Positions 36,745 through 45,273 of a stretch of 64,000 nucleotides of DNA are shown piece by piece. The translations under genes and the position numbers were made by a program. Positions within the stretch are counted from its first letter, which is position 1; each line of letters starts with the position of its first letter. Location of the stretch: contig NZ_VFPQ01000001.1 of assembly GCF_006716785.1 (NCBI RefSeq), forward strand, positions 3,968,001-4,032,000. Reading direction: 5' to 3'. The stretch comes from Thermopolyspora flexuosa (GTDB taxonomy: Bacteria > Actinomycetota > Actinomycetes > Streptosporangiales > Streptosporangiaceae). The notes beneath the pieces are model-generated. The model made no database searches. It had not been told where the DNA came from and was given only the letters and a program-made list of their open reading frames with translations.

Positions 36745-37794
36745 TCAGCCCCGGTCGGCGGAGCCCGCCCGCGCCAGGTCCGCGAGCACCGAGGCGAGCG
36801 GCGGGCGTTCCGCGACGCTCACGTCGCTCACCCGGGCGCGGCCGCGCTCGTCCCGGTCGAACTGGAGCAGGGTGGCGTTGAGCGGCTCGGGCGTCACCAC
36901 CCGGCCCTGGCGTTCCAGGCGGGACCAGGCGGTGAGCATGATCTGCGCGGCCATCCGGCCGAGCGCCGCGGTGGACTGGTGGCGGTGCTCGCGGACGCCG
37001 AGGTCCACCTGGGCCATCGCGTCCAGCCCCGCGGCCTCGAGCAGGTCGATGAGCAGGCCCAGCTCGACGCCGTACTCGGTGACGAACGGCACGCGCTCCA
37101 GCACCTCGCGGCGGGCGGCGTACTCGCCGGCGAGCGGCTGCACGAACCCGGCGAGCTCCGGCCAGTAGAGGTTGATCATCGGGCGCGCGACGAGCTCGGT
37201 CACCCGGCCCCCGTCCCCCCGGTGCACCACGCCGTCCGGGGTGACGAGCGGGCGCTCGTAGCCGCCCTTGACGAACACCACGCCGGGATCGGTGAGCAGG
37301 GGGCCGAGCAGCCCGGTGACGAAGTGCGCGCCGAAGTTCCGCAGGTCGGCGTCGATGAACACGATGAGGTCGCCCTGGGCCGCGGCGAGCCCCTTCCACA
37401 GCGCCTCGCCCTTGCCGGACATCGGCGGCAGCTCGGGGAGCACCGCGTCCTGGTGGACGACCCGGGCGCCGGCCGCGGCGGCGACCTTGGCGGTGTCGTC
37501 GGTGGACCGGGAGTCGACGACGAGGATCTCGTCGACGAGTGGCACGGCCTCGACGAGCTCGGCGCGGATCGTGGCGACGATGTCGCCGACCGTCTCCTGC
37601 TCGTCACGGGCGGGCAGGACGACGCTGATCGTGCGGTCGGCGCCGTCCGCGCGCTTGGCGGCGACGAGCTCGGCGGCGGTCCACTCGGCCGCGGACCGGT
37701 TGCGCCGCATCCACTCGCGGACCCGCGCCAGGGTCGCCGTTGACGAGGCGTCCAGGTCGAGGTGGGGATAAACCTGCAGCTCGTCGTCGATCAT
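36745..37794 (-). CDS. gpgS: glucosyl-3-phosphoglycerate synthase
   Basis: A 349-residue GT81 enzyme that joins glucose from UDP- or ADP-glucose to 3-phosphoglycerate, the first step to glucosylglycerate and, in mycobacteria, to methylglucose lipopolysaccharide. Sequence marks are ISVVLPARDEQETVG, ILVVDSRSTDDTA, PPMSGKGEALWKGLA, the metal-binding FIDADL (DAD in place of DSD), GGRVTELVARPMI and the GEYAARREVL / VREHRHQ segments. ATG at 37794 has AGGGGG five bases upstream and a promoter 30 bp away; an ATG at 37815 is less likely. The hydrolase gene for its product follows upstream. Confidence 0.92.
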   Translation of the reverse strand: MIDDELQVYPHLDLDASSTATLARVREWMRRNRSAAEWTAAELVAAKRADGADRTISVVLPARDEQETVGDIVATIRAELVEAVPLVDEILVVDSRSTDDTAKVAAAAGARVVHQDAVLPELPPMSGKGEALWKGLAAAQGDLIVFIDADLRNFGAHFVTGLLGPLLTDPGVVFVKGGYERPLVTPDGVVHRGDGGRVTELVARPMINLYWPELAGFVQPLAGEYAARREVLERVPFVTEYGVELGLLIDLLEAAGLDAMAQVDLGVREHRHQSTAALGRMAAQIMLTAWSRLERQGRVVTPEPLNATLLQFDRDERGRARVSDVSVAERPPLASVLADLARAGSADRG

Positions 37795-37822
37795 TTCGGC
37801 CCCCTGGGATCGCATAAAGAAC

Positions 37823-37852
37823 TCTCTAGCGGGCCGACATCCCCATAATCAA
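37823..37852 (-). promoter_or_regulatory. gpgS promoter
   Basis: Read on the minus strand: TTGATT (37852-37847), 18 bp, TAGAGA (37828-37823), giving a start near 37816 and a leader of about 22 nt with a good ribosome site. Confidence 0.55.
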
Positions 37853-37970
37853 CCGTAATGAACGCCTAAAACTGAAACTTGTTCGTTGCAACCTCCTCCC
37901 CGCGCCACCAGGGCGGATGTGCGCGGTCCGACATGTGCCGGACACCGCGACACACCGCCGGTGAAATCCG

Positions 37971-39293
37971 TTACCGCGCGTCGAGCACGTCCAGGGTGAG
38001 CGCCGCCGACCAGCCGAAATCGTGGCAGCCGTGGCCCTCCCAGGTGAACGGGTCGAAGTACTCGCGGAACCCCGACGTCGCGGTGACCCGGATGATGCTC
38101 TCCGCGAGCAGGGTGGCGAGCTCCGCCCGCCGCTGCCGCAGGCCGTGCCACAGCAGCCAGGCCGTGTTGACCCAGGCGGGACCGCGCCAGTAGCGCGCCC
38201 GCTCGAACGCCGGCCCGCCCGGCGCGTAGCTCGGCGGCAGCCCGGCGTAGATGCCGAACCGGGTGACCGCGGTGTCGATCAGGCGGTCGGCGATGTCGCC
38301 CGGCAGGTCGGGCAGGATCAGCGGGATCAGCCCGGCGACGCTGTCCACCGGCAGCGCCTTGCCGGTGAGCAGGTCGCGGGCGAGGAACAGGTTGCGGGCC
38401 GGGTCGAAGAGGCGGTCGACCATGGTCCGGGTGACCGCCTCGGCCTCCTCGAGGTGGGGGCACGGGTCGCCGCCGATCTCCGCCGCGATGTCGGCGAGCG
38501 CCGCCTCGGCCGCGCCGTACGCGGCGTTGAACAGCGGGTCGGCGACCACGAAGGCGTGCTCGTCGAGCAGCCGGTCGTCCCGGTATCCGCCGTCCCGGTA
38601 GGCGGTGGCGAGCGCGACGTAGCGCTGGTAGTCGAGGTCGGTCGGCCGCTCGTCCGGGGCGACGTGGGTGATGTCGCGCCGCCGCTCCCGCAGCGGCTCG
38701 GCCGGGACCGCGGCGAGCGGCTCGTCCCAGGCCGGGCTGTTGTCCATGCCCGACTCCCAGGGGTGCACGATCGCCACGAGCCCGTCACCGGCGGGCCGCC
38801 GGTGGGTGCGCAGGTACTCCTGCTGGGCGACGAGCCGGGGGTAGATCTCGCGGAGGAAGGCGCGGTCGGGCGCGAGCTGGTGGACGCGCCACGCGGCGAG
38901 CGCGTGGACCGGCGGCTGCACGATCCCCGAGGTGGCGGCCCGCGGCGCGGCCGGGGCCTCGTGGGACCGCCAGAAGGCGGGCCCGGGGAAGTACGCCTCC
39001 TCCGGCACCGACGGGCTGAACACGATGTGCGGGACCCTGCCGTCCCGCCACTGCGCGTCGAACAGCGTGAGCAGCTCCCGGCGGGCTCGTTCGGGGGCCC
39101 AGCCCGCCAGCCCGATCGCGATGAAGGCCGAGTCCCAGCTCCACTGGTGCGGATAGAGCGTCCGCGAGGGCACGGAGTGGGTGCCGGTCCAGTTGGCCGA
39201 CAGCACGCGCACGGCCGCTTCACGGAGATCGTCGATCGCGGGGGCGGCGACCGTGGCGGTGCGCGACGCCTGGGCACGTAGCGGCGCTGTCAC
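37971..39293 (-). CDS. glucosylglycerate hydrolase, GH63-like
   Basis: A 440-residue (alpha/alpha)6 glycosidase. It carries the marks of bacterial glucosyl/mannosylglycerate hydrolases of GH63: LYPHQWSWDSAF (Asp54), HPWESGMDNSPAWDE with the likely catalytic Asp, YWRGPAWVNTAWLL, and GFREYFDPFTWEGHG with the catalytic Glu; the mycobacterial enzyme uses equivalent Asp and Glu residues. It would split glucosylglycerate into glucose and glycerate. The GTG at 39293 follows GGAAG. No signal peptide, so it acts in the cytoplasm, on the same solute that the neighbouring GpgS pathway makes. Confidence 0.85.
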   Translation of the reverse strand: MTAPLRAQASRTATVAAPAIDDLREAAVRVLSANWTGTHSVPSRTLYPHQWSWDSAFIAIGLAGWAPERARRELLTLFDAQWRDGRVPHIVFSPSVPEEAYFPGPAFWRSHEAPAAPRAATSGIVQPPVHALAAWRVHQLAPDRAFLREIYPRLVAQQEYLRTHRRPAGDGLVAIVHPWESGMDNSPAWDEPLAAVPAEPLRERRRDITHVAPDERPTDLDYQRYVALATAYRDGGYRDDRLLDEHAFVVADPLFNAAYGAAEAALADIAAEIGGDPCPHLEEAEAVTRTMVDRLFDPARNLFLARDLLTGKALPVDSVAGLIPLILPDLPGDIADRLIDTAVTRFGIYAGLPPSYAPGGPAFERARYWRGPAWVNTAWLLWHGLRQRRAELATLLAESIIRVTATSGFREYFDPFTWEGHGCHDFGWSAALTLDVLDAR

Positions 39294-39701
39294 AGGACTT
39301 CCACTTTCTTCATGACATAAGTGATGGGGCAAATGACGTAGCCCGACACACACTTTCGTCGCGACTACGCATAAGTGTGTCGTCCGGGCGGCGCCAAGGG
39401 GGAGCAGTCATAGAATCCATGATTCCGGCGTGCTACACAAGGGTTTCCGGCAGAGTTCTATCAGCTCACAAGCCGTCATTCTGCCTGGTCAGAAAGCTTA
39501 CGGATAACTCGGACGATCGCCACTCGACCCCCACAATGGGGACATGCAACCCCGCTCCGCGCCGCGGGACATCGGGTTTCCTGGAATGACCGGAAACGCG
39601 CCGGAAATCCGGATCATGCGTGCGACCGGCCCCGCCGTACCGCGCTTTTCATCTGATCTTTACGTCGGGCACGCCGGTATGGCACGGCGGGGCCGGCCCG
39701 G
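39294..39701. promoter_or_regulatory. intergenic region with repeated CATAAGTG and an inverted repeat
   Basis: No gene seen. CATAAGTG occurs at 39316-39323 and 39370-39377, and ACACACTT (39348-39355) faces AAGTGTGT (39373-39380) as an 8-bp inverted repeat. These lie 20-90 bp before the glucosylglycerate hydrolase start and could be its operator. The right half shows nothing. Confidence 0.45.
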
Positions 39702-40265
39702 TCAGCCGTCGGCGGCCCAGCCGTGGCGGCGGCGCAGCACGGCCGCCACGCGCGCGAACCGGGCCCGGTCGAGCACCGCGCCCTCGCGCCGGATGTCGTC
39801 CTCGTCGAGCTCGTAGATGCGGTCGAGCCGCAGGTACGAGACGCGTCCCTGGCGGTCCCAGGGACCGGTGCCGAGCTCCAGCCAGTCCTCCGGGTCGCGG
39901 GCGTCGCCGCCGCGGCTGGAGAGCATCATGCCGAGCAGCCTGCGCCCGTGGCGGCCCACCACGAGCATCGGCCGGTCCTTGCCGCGGTCCGGGTCCTCCT
40001 CGTACGGCACCCAGGCCCACACGATCTCCCCCGGGTCGGCCATGCCGTCGAGGTCGGGCGAGTATTCGATCGTCGCCGCCCGCGCGACGTGGTACACCTG
40101 CCGGACCCCGCCGTGCACCGGGCGCGGGTCCTCGTTGAGATCACGCACGCCCGGCAGCCTACGGAAGCGCACGGCGGGGCCGCCAGGTACGCCCGTGGCG
40201 GCCGGGGCCGCGGGGACGCCGGACACGGCGCGGCCCCAGGGCATGTTCGCCTCCGGAATACGCAT
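39702..40265 (-). CDS. PemK/MazF-like family protein
   Basis: A protein of up to 187 residues. From about residue 40 ([19 protein letters not shown]) it matches the actinobacterial PemK/MazF-like family: [22 protein letters not shown] is the typical start of the barrel, followed by [10 protein letters not shown] and [15 protein letters not shown]. No antitoxin gene accompanies it, and related orphan copies may not be toxins. The ATG at 40265 is the longest start and overlaps an inverted repeat shared with the lipoamide dehydrogenase start; ATG at 40244 is an alternative. Confidence 0.8.
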   Translation of the reverse strand: MRIPEANMPWGRAVSGVPAAPAATGVPGGPAVRFRRLPGVRDLNEDPRPVHGGVRQVYHVARAATIEYSPDLDGMADPGEIVWAWVPYEEDPDRGKDRPMLVVGRHGRRLLGMMLSSRGGDARDPEDWLELGTGPWDRQGRVSYLRLDRIYELDEDDIRREGAVLDRARFARVAAVLRRRHGWAADG

Positions 40266-40280
40266 AGGGTTTCCCCTATG
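40263..40280. promoter_or_regulatory. inverted repeat containing both divergent start codons
   Basis: CATAGGG (40263-40269) and CCCTATG (40274-40280) form a 7-bp inverted repeat with a TTTC spacer. The outer CAT/ATG are the start codons of the PemK-like and lipoamide dehydrogenase genes, only 12 bp apart. Confidence 0.6.
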
Positions 40281-41678
40281 AGTGGACACTTCGACGTCGT
40301 GGTGGTGGGCGCCGGACCGGGCGGGTACGTGGCCGCCATCAGGGCGGCGCAACTTGGATTGAGAACGGCGATCGTCGAGGAGCGCTACTGGGGCGGGGTG
40401 TGCCTCAACGTGGGCTGCATCCCGTCCAAGTCGCTGCTGCGCAACGCCGAACTGGCGCACCTGCTCACGCACGAGGCGAAGACGTTCGGCATCCGCGTCG
40501 ACGGCCAGATCACCTTCGACTACCAGGCCGCGTTCGAGCGCAGCCGAAAGGTCGCCGAGGGCCGCGCCAAGGGCGTGCGCTTCCTCATGAAGAAGAACAA
40601 GATCACCGAGTACGAGGGGCGCGGCCACTTCGTCGACCCGCACACGCTGCGGGTGACCGCGGCCGACGGCGGCAGCCAGACGATCACCTTCAACAACGCG
40701 ATCATCGCGGTGGGCGCGGAGACCCGGCTGCTCCCGGGCACCCGGCGCAGCGAGCGGGTCGTCACCTACGAGGAGCAGATCCTCAGCGACAAGCTGCCGG
40801 GCAGCATCGTCATCGCCGGCGCGGGCGCGATCGGCGTGGAGTTCGGCTACATCCTCAACAGCTACGGCGTCAACGTGACGATCGTGGAGTTCCTCGACCG
40901 GATCGTGCCGCTCGAGGACGCCGAGGTCTCGGCCGAGCTCGCCCGCCGCTACCGCCGGCTCGGCATCAACGTGCTCACCTCGACCAAGGTCGAGTCGATC
41001 GACGACTCCGGCGACAAGGTGCGCGTCACCGTCTCCGGCAAGGACGGCACGCAGGTGCTCGAGGCCGACAAGGTGCTGCAGGCGATCGGCTTCAAGCCGC
41101 GCGTCGAGGGCTACGGCCTGGAGAACACCGGGGTACGGCTCACCGACCGGGGCGCGATCGACGTCGACGATCACTGCCGCACCAGCGTGCCGCACATCTT
41201 CGCCATCGGCGACGTGACCGCCAAGCTCATGCTCGCGCACACCGCCGAGGCGATGGGCGTGATCGCGGCCGAGACGATCGCCGGGGCCGAGACGATGCCG
41301 CTCGACTACGTCATGATCCCCCGGGCGACGTACTGCCAGCCGCAGATCGCCAGCTTCGGCTACACCGAGGAGCAGGCCCGCGAGAAGGGCTTCAACGTGA
41401 AGGTGGCGAAGTTCCCCTTCACCGCGAACGGCAAGGCGCACGGCCTCGGCGACACGGTCGGCTTCGTCAAGATCATCAGCGACGACACGTACGGCGAGAT
41501 CATCGGCGCCCACATGATCGGCCCGGACGTCACCGAGCTGCTCCCCGAGCTCACCCTCGCCCAGAAGTGGGACCTGACCGTGCACGAGGTGGCCCGCAAC
41601 GTGCACGCCCACCCGACGCTCAGCGAGGCGATCCAGGAGGCGATCCACGGCCTCGCCGGCCACATGATCAACATGTGA
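40278..41678 (+). CDS. lpdA: dihydrolipoyl dehydrogenase
   Basis: A 466-residue E3 flavoprotein that reoxidises dihydrolipoamide for the pyruvate, 2-oxoglutarate or branched-chain dehydrogenase and glycine-cleavage systems. It has the FAD motif [21 protein letters not shown], the redox disulfide [13 protein letters not shown], the NAD motif [12 protein letters not shown] and the C-terminal catalytic His-Glu in HAHPTLSEA. Complete and of standard length. No SD is visible before the ATG at 40278, so translation may start on a leaderless mRNA. Confidence 0.96.
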   Translation: MSGHFDVVVVGAGPGGYVAAIRAAQLGLRTAIVEERYWGGVCLNVGCIPSKSLLRNAELAHLLTHEAKTFGIRVDGQITFDYQAAFERSRKVAEGRAKGVRFLMKKNKITEYEGRGHFVDPHTLRVTAADGGSQTITFNNAIIAVGAETRLLPGTRRSERVVTYEEQILSDKLPGSIVIAGAGAIGVEFGYILNSYGVNVTIVEFLDRIVPLEDAEVSAELARRYRRLGINVLTSTKVESIDDSGDKVRVTVSGKDGTQVLEADKVLQAIGFKPRVEGYGLENTGVRLTDRGAIDVDDHCRTSVPHIFAIGDVTAKLMLAHTAEAMGVIAAETIAGAETMPLDYVMIPRATYCQPQIASFGYTEEQAREKGFNVKVAKFPFTANGKAHGLGDTVGFVKIISDDTYGEIIGAHMIGPDVTELLPELTLAQKWDLTVHEVARNVHAHPTLSEAIQEAIHGLAGHMINM

Positions 41679-41777
41679 CGGGCGGCGCCCCCGCTCACTC
41701 GTTGCCGATATCCCCGCTCGGCCCGTGCTCGGCCTCGGCCGGGCCGGGTCGACCGGCCGGCCCCGGCCGGGCCCGGC

Positions 41778-42431
41778 TCAGATCAGATGGTTCCGGAACC
41801 AGCGGGCCGCCAGCTCGGCGACGCGCTCCAGCGCGCCCGGCTCCTCGAACAGGTGGCCCGCGCCCGGCACGATCACCAGCTCGTGCGGCGCGGTCATGAG
41901 GCGGCCGGCGTCCCGGTTGAGCTCGATCACCACGTCGTCACGGCCGCCGACGATGAGCAGCACCGGCGCCCGTACCCGGGGCAGTGCCTCGGCCGCCAGG
42001 TCGGGCCGGCCTCCCCGGGAGACCACGGCGCGGACCAGGTCCGGCCGGGCGGCCGCCGCGCCGAGCGCCGCGGCGGCCCCGGTGCTCGCCCCGAACAGGC
42101 CGAGCGGCAGCCCCTGGGTCCGCGGCCAGGCGGCGAGCCAGTCGAGGGTGTCCACCAGCCGCCCGGTGAGCAGGCCGATGTCGAAGCGCAGCTCGCCGGT
42201 CCACGCGTCGCGGGCCTCCTCGGCCTCGGTGAGCAGGTCGAGCAGGAGCGTGCCGAACCCGGCCTCGTTGAGGTGGGCGGCCACGGCCCGGTTGCGCGGG
42301 CTGTGCCGGGAGCTGCCGCTGCCGTGCGCGAACACCACCAACCCGGCGGCGTCCGGCGGAAGCGCGAGATCGGCGTAGACCTCGGCACCGCTCAGCGCGA
42401 TCGTCAGCGTCTCGATCGTCGCCTTCACCAT
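41778..42431 (-). CDS. dienelactone-hydrolase-type alpha/beta hydrolase
   Basis: A 217-residue hydrolase: VVFAHGSGSSRHSPRNR at the oxyanion, nucleophile elbow GLFGASTGAAAAL (GxSxG), Asp in IVGGRDDVVIELN and His in VPGAGHLFEEPG. This is the short family often found with phosphoribosyltransferase or stress genes in actinobacteria. Its start overlaps the stop of the nitroreductase gene (ATGGTGA), so the two are coupled. Substrate unknown. Confidence 0.87.
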   Translation of the reverse strand: MVKATIETLTIALSGAEVYADLALPPDAAGLVVFAHGSGSSRHSPRNRAVAAHLNEAGFGTLLLDLLTEAEEARDAWTGELRFDIGLLTGRLVDTLDWLAAWPRTQGLPLGLFGASTGAAAALGAAAARPDLVRAVVSRGGRPDLAAEALPRVRAPVLLIVGGRDDVVIELNRDAGRLMTAPHELVIVPGAGHLFEEPGALERVAELAARWFRNHLI

Positions 42432-42940
42432 CGCCCCCTGTGTACCACGTCGTCGAAGTCCCTGCGGTCGGGGCGCTCGATGGGCCGCAGCGGCCGGTCG
42501 GCGGGGTAGCCGAACGCCAGCAGGTAGGCGCACAGCCGGTCCTCCGGGAAGCCGAGCACCCGGCGCGCCATCTCCTGGTCGCCGACCGCCGAGTGACCGC
42601 TGCCGATGCCGAGGTCGACGGCGGCGAGCATCATCGCCATGGCGGCCTGGCCCAGGTCGAAGTACGTGTGCCGGCGTTCGCCCTCGTTCTCCGGCTCCGG
42701 GATGACGAGCGCGACCGTGGCCGCGGACTCGGCCACGTGCCCCGCGCCCTGCCACACCTTCGCCAGGTCGGCGAGCTGCGCCCGGTCGGTGACCACGACG
42801 AAGTCCCAGGGCTGCCGGTTGCGCGCCGACGGCGCGCGCCGCCCGGCCTCGAGGATGCGGTCGAGATGCTCGGGCGGGATCGCCCGGTCCGCGTACCGCC
42901 GCACGTTCCGCCGCGCCCGGATCGCGTCCCATGTCTCCAT
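42425..42940 (-). CDS. nitroreductase-family flavoprotein
   Basis: A 171-residue FMN-dependent nitroreductase: AIRARRNVRRYADRAIPPEHL at the N-terminus, RRAPSARNRQPWDFVVV for FMN phosphate binding, and AAVDLGIGSGHSAVG near the C-terminus. Short members of this family reduce nitro groups or quinones, or act in flavin breakdown. It is upstream of and coupled to the hydrolase gene. Confidence 0.88.
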   Translation of the reverse strand: METWDAIRARRNVRRYADRAIPPEHLDRILEAGRRAPSARNRQPWDFVVVTDRAQLADLAKVWQGAGHVAESAATVALVIPEPENEGERRHTYFDLGQAAMAMMLAAVDLGIGSGHSAVGDQEMARRVLGFPEDRLCAYLLAFGYPADRPLRPIERPDRRDFDDVVHRGRW

Positions 42941-43120
42941 GACTCGCGCCCTACCCCGCCCCTCCGGCGGGAAAACGACGGCCGTCCCACTCCCCGCGCT
43001 TGACCCACACCATCGGCCGGGCGCAGCGTGACGTTGAGCTGCTCGCCGAGGTGGACCGCGCGCTCGCCGGCGGCCCCGCGCCGACGCTGCGCGGTCTGCT
43101 CGGCCGGGCCGCGCTCGCGC

Positions 43121-44029
43121 TCATCCGGCGTCCGGCCGCGCGCGTCTCACCGCCGCCCGGGCGGCCTGTTCGATCCAGGCGTAGGCCCGGCCCGGGGCGG
43201 GGTCGTACTCCTCGCCGCGGATGATCGCGACGAGTTGCCAGACCCGCTCGGCGCGCCGGTCGTGCTCGTCGAAGGCGCGTACCAGCTCCTCGAGGGTCTC
43301 GCCGCGCAGCTCGAGCACCCGGTCGAGCACCGGCCGTGCCTCCGGGGCGTCGGGGGCGATGCCCGCGTCCACGGCGGCGAGCGCCTCGGCGACGACCGCC
43401 GCGTTGACCCGCCGCATCTCGTCCGCGTCGCGCGGCGTGCTCCAGTACCGCTCGCTCTGCCTGCGCAGGTTCTCCCGGAGGCCGCGGTCGGCGAACAGCT
43501 CGGCGAGCTCCAGCCAGGCGTCGAGCTGGGCCGTGGTGGGCTCCTCGGGGAGCTCGGGCAGCATGGCGTCGCGCATCGCCGACAACCACTCGTGCCGGGC
43601 CCGGATGTCGCCGCCCACCTCGTCGATGAACTCGTCGACGAGCGCGGCCATCTCCGCGGCGCCGAGCCTGCCGAGCGCGTGCAGGCGGCGCAGGTCCTGC
43701 TCGTCCGGGGCGTCCTTGCCGAGCGCGACGCGGAGCACGGCCCGGGTACGGCGCAGCGCCGCGAGCTGCGTCTCCACCGACCGCAGGTGCAGGGCGAGGA
43801 CCTGCCTGAGGTCGCTCTTGCCGCTGATCGAGCGGATGGTGGCGAGGTCGAGGCCGATCTCGCGCAGCGTGCGGACGAGCTCCAGCCGTACCCGGTGCTC
43901 GTCGGTGTAGCGCCGGTAGCCGGAGCGGGTGCGCGCCGGGGCGGGCAGCACTCCGGTGTCCGAGTAGAACCTGATCGTCTTGACCGGGATGCCGGTGAGT
44001 TCGGCGAGCCGTCCTATCGAATATTCCAC
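43121..44029 (-). CDS. MerR-family regulator divergent from an L11 paralogue
   Basis: A 302-residue MerR protein. The N-terminal DNA-binding domain is typical: IGRLAELTGIPVKTIRFYSDTGVLPAPARTRSGYRRY (residues 5-41 in part), then the dimerisation helix. The remaining 200 residues form a large helical sensor domain of no family I recognise (RHEWLSAMRDAMLPELP, WLELAELFADRGL, ERYWSTPRDADEMRRV). Large C-terminal domains are found in drug-sensing MerR proteins such as TipA and BmrR. The start is GTG at 44029, four bases from a perfect operator that it shares with the L11 gene. Confidence 0.9.
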   Translation of the reverse strand: MEYSIGRLAELTGIPVKTIRFYSDTGVLPAPARTRSGYRRYTDEHRVRLELVRTLREIGLDLATIRSISGKSDLRQVLALHLRSVETQLAALRRTRAVLRVALGKDAPDEQDLRRLHALGRLGAAEMAALVDEFIDEVGGDIRARHEWLSAMRDAMLPELPEEPTTAQLDAWLELAELFADRGLRENLRRQSERYWSTPRDADEMRRVNAAVVAEALAAVDAGIAPDAPEARPVLDRVLELRGETLEELVRAFDEHDRRAERVWQLVAIIRGEEYDPAPGRAYAWIEQAARAAVRRARPDAG

Positions 44030-44060
44030 TTGAGTCTCCAGTAACTGGAGACTTTACCGT
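44030..44060 (+). promoter_or_regulatory. MerR-type promoter and operator before the L11 paralogue
   Basis: TTGAGT (44030-44035) and TACCGT (44055-44060) are 19 bp apart, the long spacer typical of MerR-activated promoters. Inside it lies a palindrome with 10-bp arms (44033-44042 and 44044-44053, core CTCCAGT-A-ACTGGAG). The predicted transcript would begin at 44067 or 44068, at the L11 ATG. Confidence 0.8.
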
Positions 44061-44067
44061 GGCCGCC

Positions 44068-44493
44068 ATGGCGAAGAACAAGGTGGTCAGGGTCGTCACC
44101 CTGCACATCCCGGCCGGCGAGGCGGGTCCGGCGAACGTGGGCAAGGACCTCGGCCCGCTCGGCATCAACCTGATGGAGTTCTGCAGGCGCTACAACGCGC
44201 TCACCGCCGAGCGGCGCGGCTTCGTCGTCCCGGCCGTGATCACCGTCTACGAGGACCGCTCGTTCGACCTGGCGATCAAGCAGCCGACGACGGCGTCGCT
44301 CATCCGCAAGGTGGCGGGCCTCGACAAGGGCGCGGCCAAGCCGGGGCACCAGAGCGCCGGGGTGGTGACCACCGCCCAGCTCAAGGAGGTGGCCACGATC
44401 AAGCTCCCCGACCTCAACACCAGCGACCTGGACAAGGCGATCAAGATCGTCGCCGGTACGGCGCGCTCGATGGGCCTCACCGTGGTCGACTGA
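44068..44493 (+). CDS. ribosomal protein L11 paralogue lacking the thiopeptide-contact prolines
   Basis: A 141-residue L11-family protein. The C-terminal rRNA-binding domain (residues 72-141) is well kept (KLPDLNTSDLDKAIKIVAGTARSMGLTVVD in part), as are GINLMEFCRRYNA and ITVYEDRSF. The N-terminal proline-rich helix differs: where L11 reads NPSPPVGPALG, this reads GPANVGKDLG, so the pair equal to E. coli Pro22-Pro23 is gone and Pro26 is Lys. Those prolines are known contacts and resistance sites for thiostrepton and micrococcin. The gene is alone, not in nusG-rplK-rplA order. ATG 44068 fits a leaderless transcript; GTG at 44059 is upstream of the predicted start. Confidence 0.9.
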   Translation: MAKNKVVRVVTLHIPAGEAGPANVGKDLGPLGINLMEFCRRYNALTAERRGFVVPAVITVYEDRSFDLAIKQPTTASLIRKVAGLDKGAAKPGHQSAGVVTTAQLKEVATIKLPDLNTSDLDKAIKIVAGTARSMGLTVVD

Positions 44494-44519
44494 GCGACGG
44501 CCCGGCCCGGGTCACCGGC

Positions 44520-45269
44520 TCACAGGTACGAGGGGCCGGTGACGCGGTGCCGGAACGTCCACCACACCCACGCCTGCGCGGCCACGAGCGCCGGGAGCAG
44601 GGCGAGGATCACCGGCGCCAGCCAGGATCCGGACGAGCCCGCCTCCAGCGGGAGCCGCAGCCCGGTCAGCACGCCGACCACGGCCAGCGCCACCGCGGTG
44701 AGCGCGAAGGTGCGCACCTCCCCGGTGCCGCCGGAGTGCCCGGAGAGCACCGCGGCCCGGTGCCGCAGCGTGCCGCGCAGCCGCAGCGCGGCGAACGCCA
44801 GCCCGTGCGCCGCGAACAGCGCCGCGAGCACCGCCGCCGGGATGAGCGCGGGCGGCCCGCCGATGCCGATCACGCCGCTGAGCAGCGTGCCCCAGCTCAG
44901 CGCGAGGCCCCAGCTCCCGGCGACGATCACGCCGTCCCACCAGGTCTGCCAGCCGCGGGCCGGGATCCTGCTGCGCAGCCAGAGCCCCGCGTCGCGGAGC
45001 ACCCAGGACAGCAGCAACAGCACCACGCCGGGCTTGGCGGCGAGCAGCTCGCCCTCGAGGCGGGGGAAGAGCCCGGCGAGCATGCCCCCGGTCACCACCA
45101 GCCACACCTCGTTGCCGAGGAAGAACGGCGCGATGGCGGCGAGCACCTCCCGCCGCTCGCCGGGTCCGCGCCCCAGGTACGGCAGCATCATGCCGACCCC
45201 GATGTCGGCCCCGGCGAGCACGAGGTAGCCGATCGCGAAGAACGCCAGCAGCAGTGTTTCCACGTGCAC
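44520..45269 (-). CDS. cydB: cytochrome bd oxidase subunit II, short form
   Basis: A 249-residue membrane protein with seven or eight helices. GYLVLAGADIGVGMMLPYLGR and GNEVWLVVTGGMLAGLFP are the conserved N-terminal motifs of CydB. It is about 80-130 residues shorter than typical CydB and lacks part of the second half of the helix set. It follows cydA by five bases, so the two subunits are co-translated and assemble in the membrane. Confidence 0.88.
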   Translation of the reverse strand: MHVETLLLAFFAIGYLVLAGADIGVGMMLPYLGRGPGERREVLAAIAPFFLGNEVWLVVTGGMLAGLFPRLEGELLAAKPGVVLLLLSWVLRDAGLWLRSRIPARGWQTWWDGVIVAGSWGLALSWGTLLSGVIGIGGPPALIPAAVLAALFAAHGLAFAALRLRGTLRHRAAVLSGHSGGTGEVRTFALTAVALAVVGVLTGLRLPLEAGSSGSWLAPVILALLPALVAAQAWVWWTFRHRVTGPSYL

Positions 45270-45273
45270 TCCC

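Noticed and set aside
39702-40265. A classical MazEF/PemIK toxin-antitoxin locus
   Set aside because: No small antitoxin gene is adjacent; the neighbour is lipoamide dehydrogenase.
43000-43224. Small rightward frame from a TTG (LTHTIGRAQRDVELLAEVDRAL onward)
   Set aside because: The first 45 residues look protein-like, but there is no ribosome site and the frame runs into the 3' end of the MerR gene as Arg/Pro-rich sequence. It could be a relic; not enough support.
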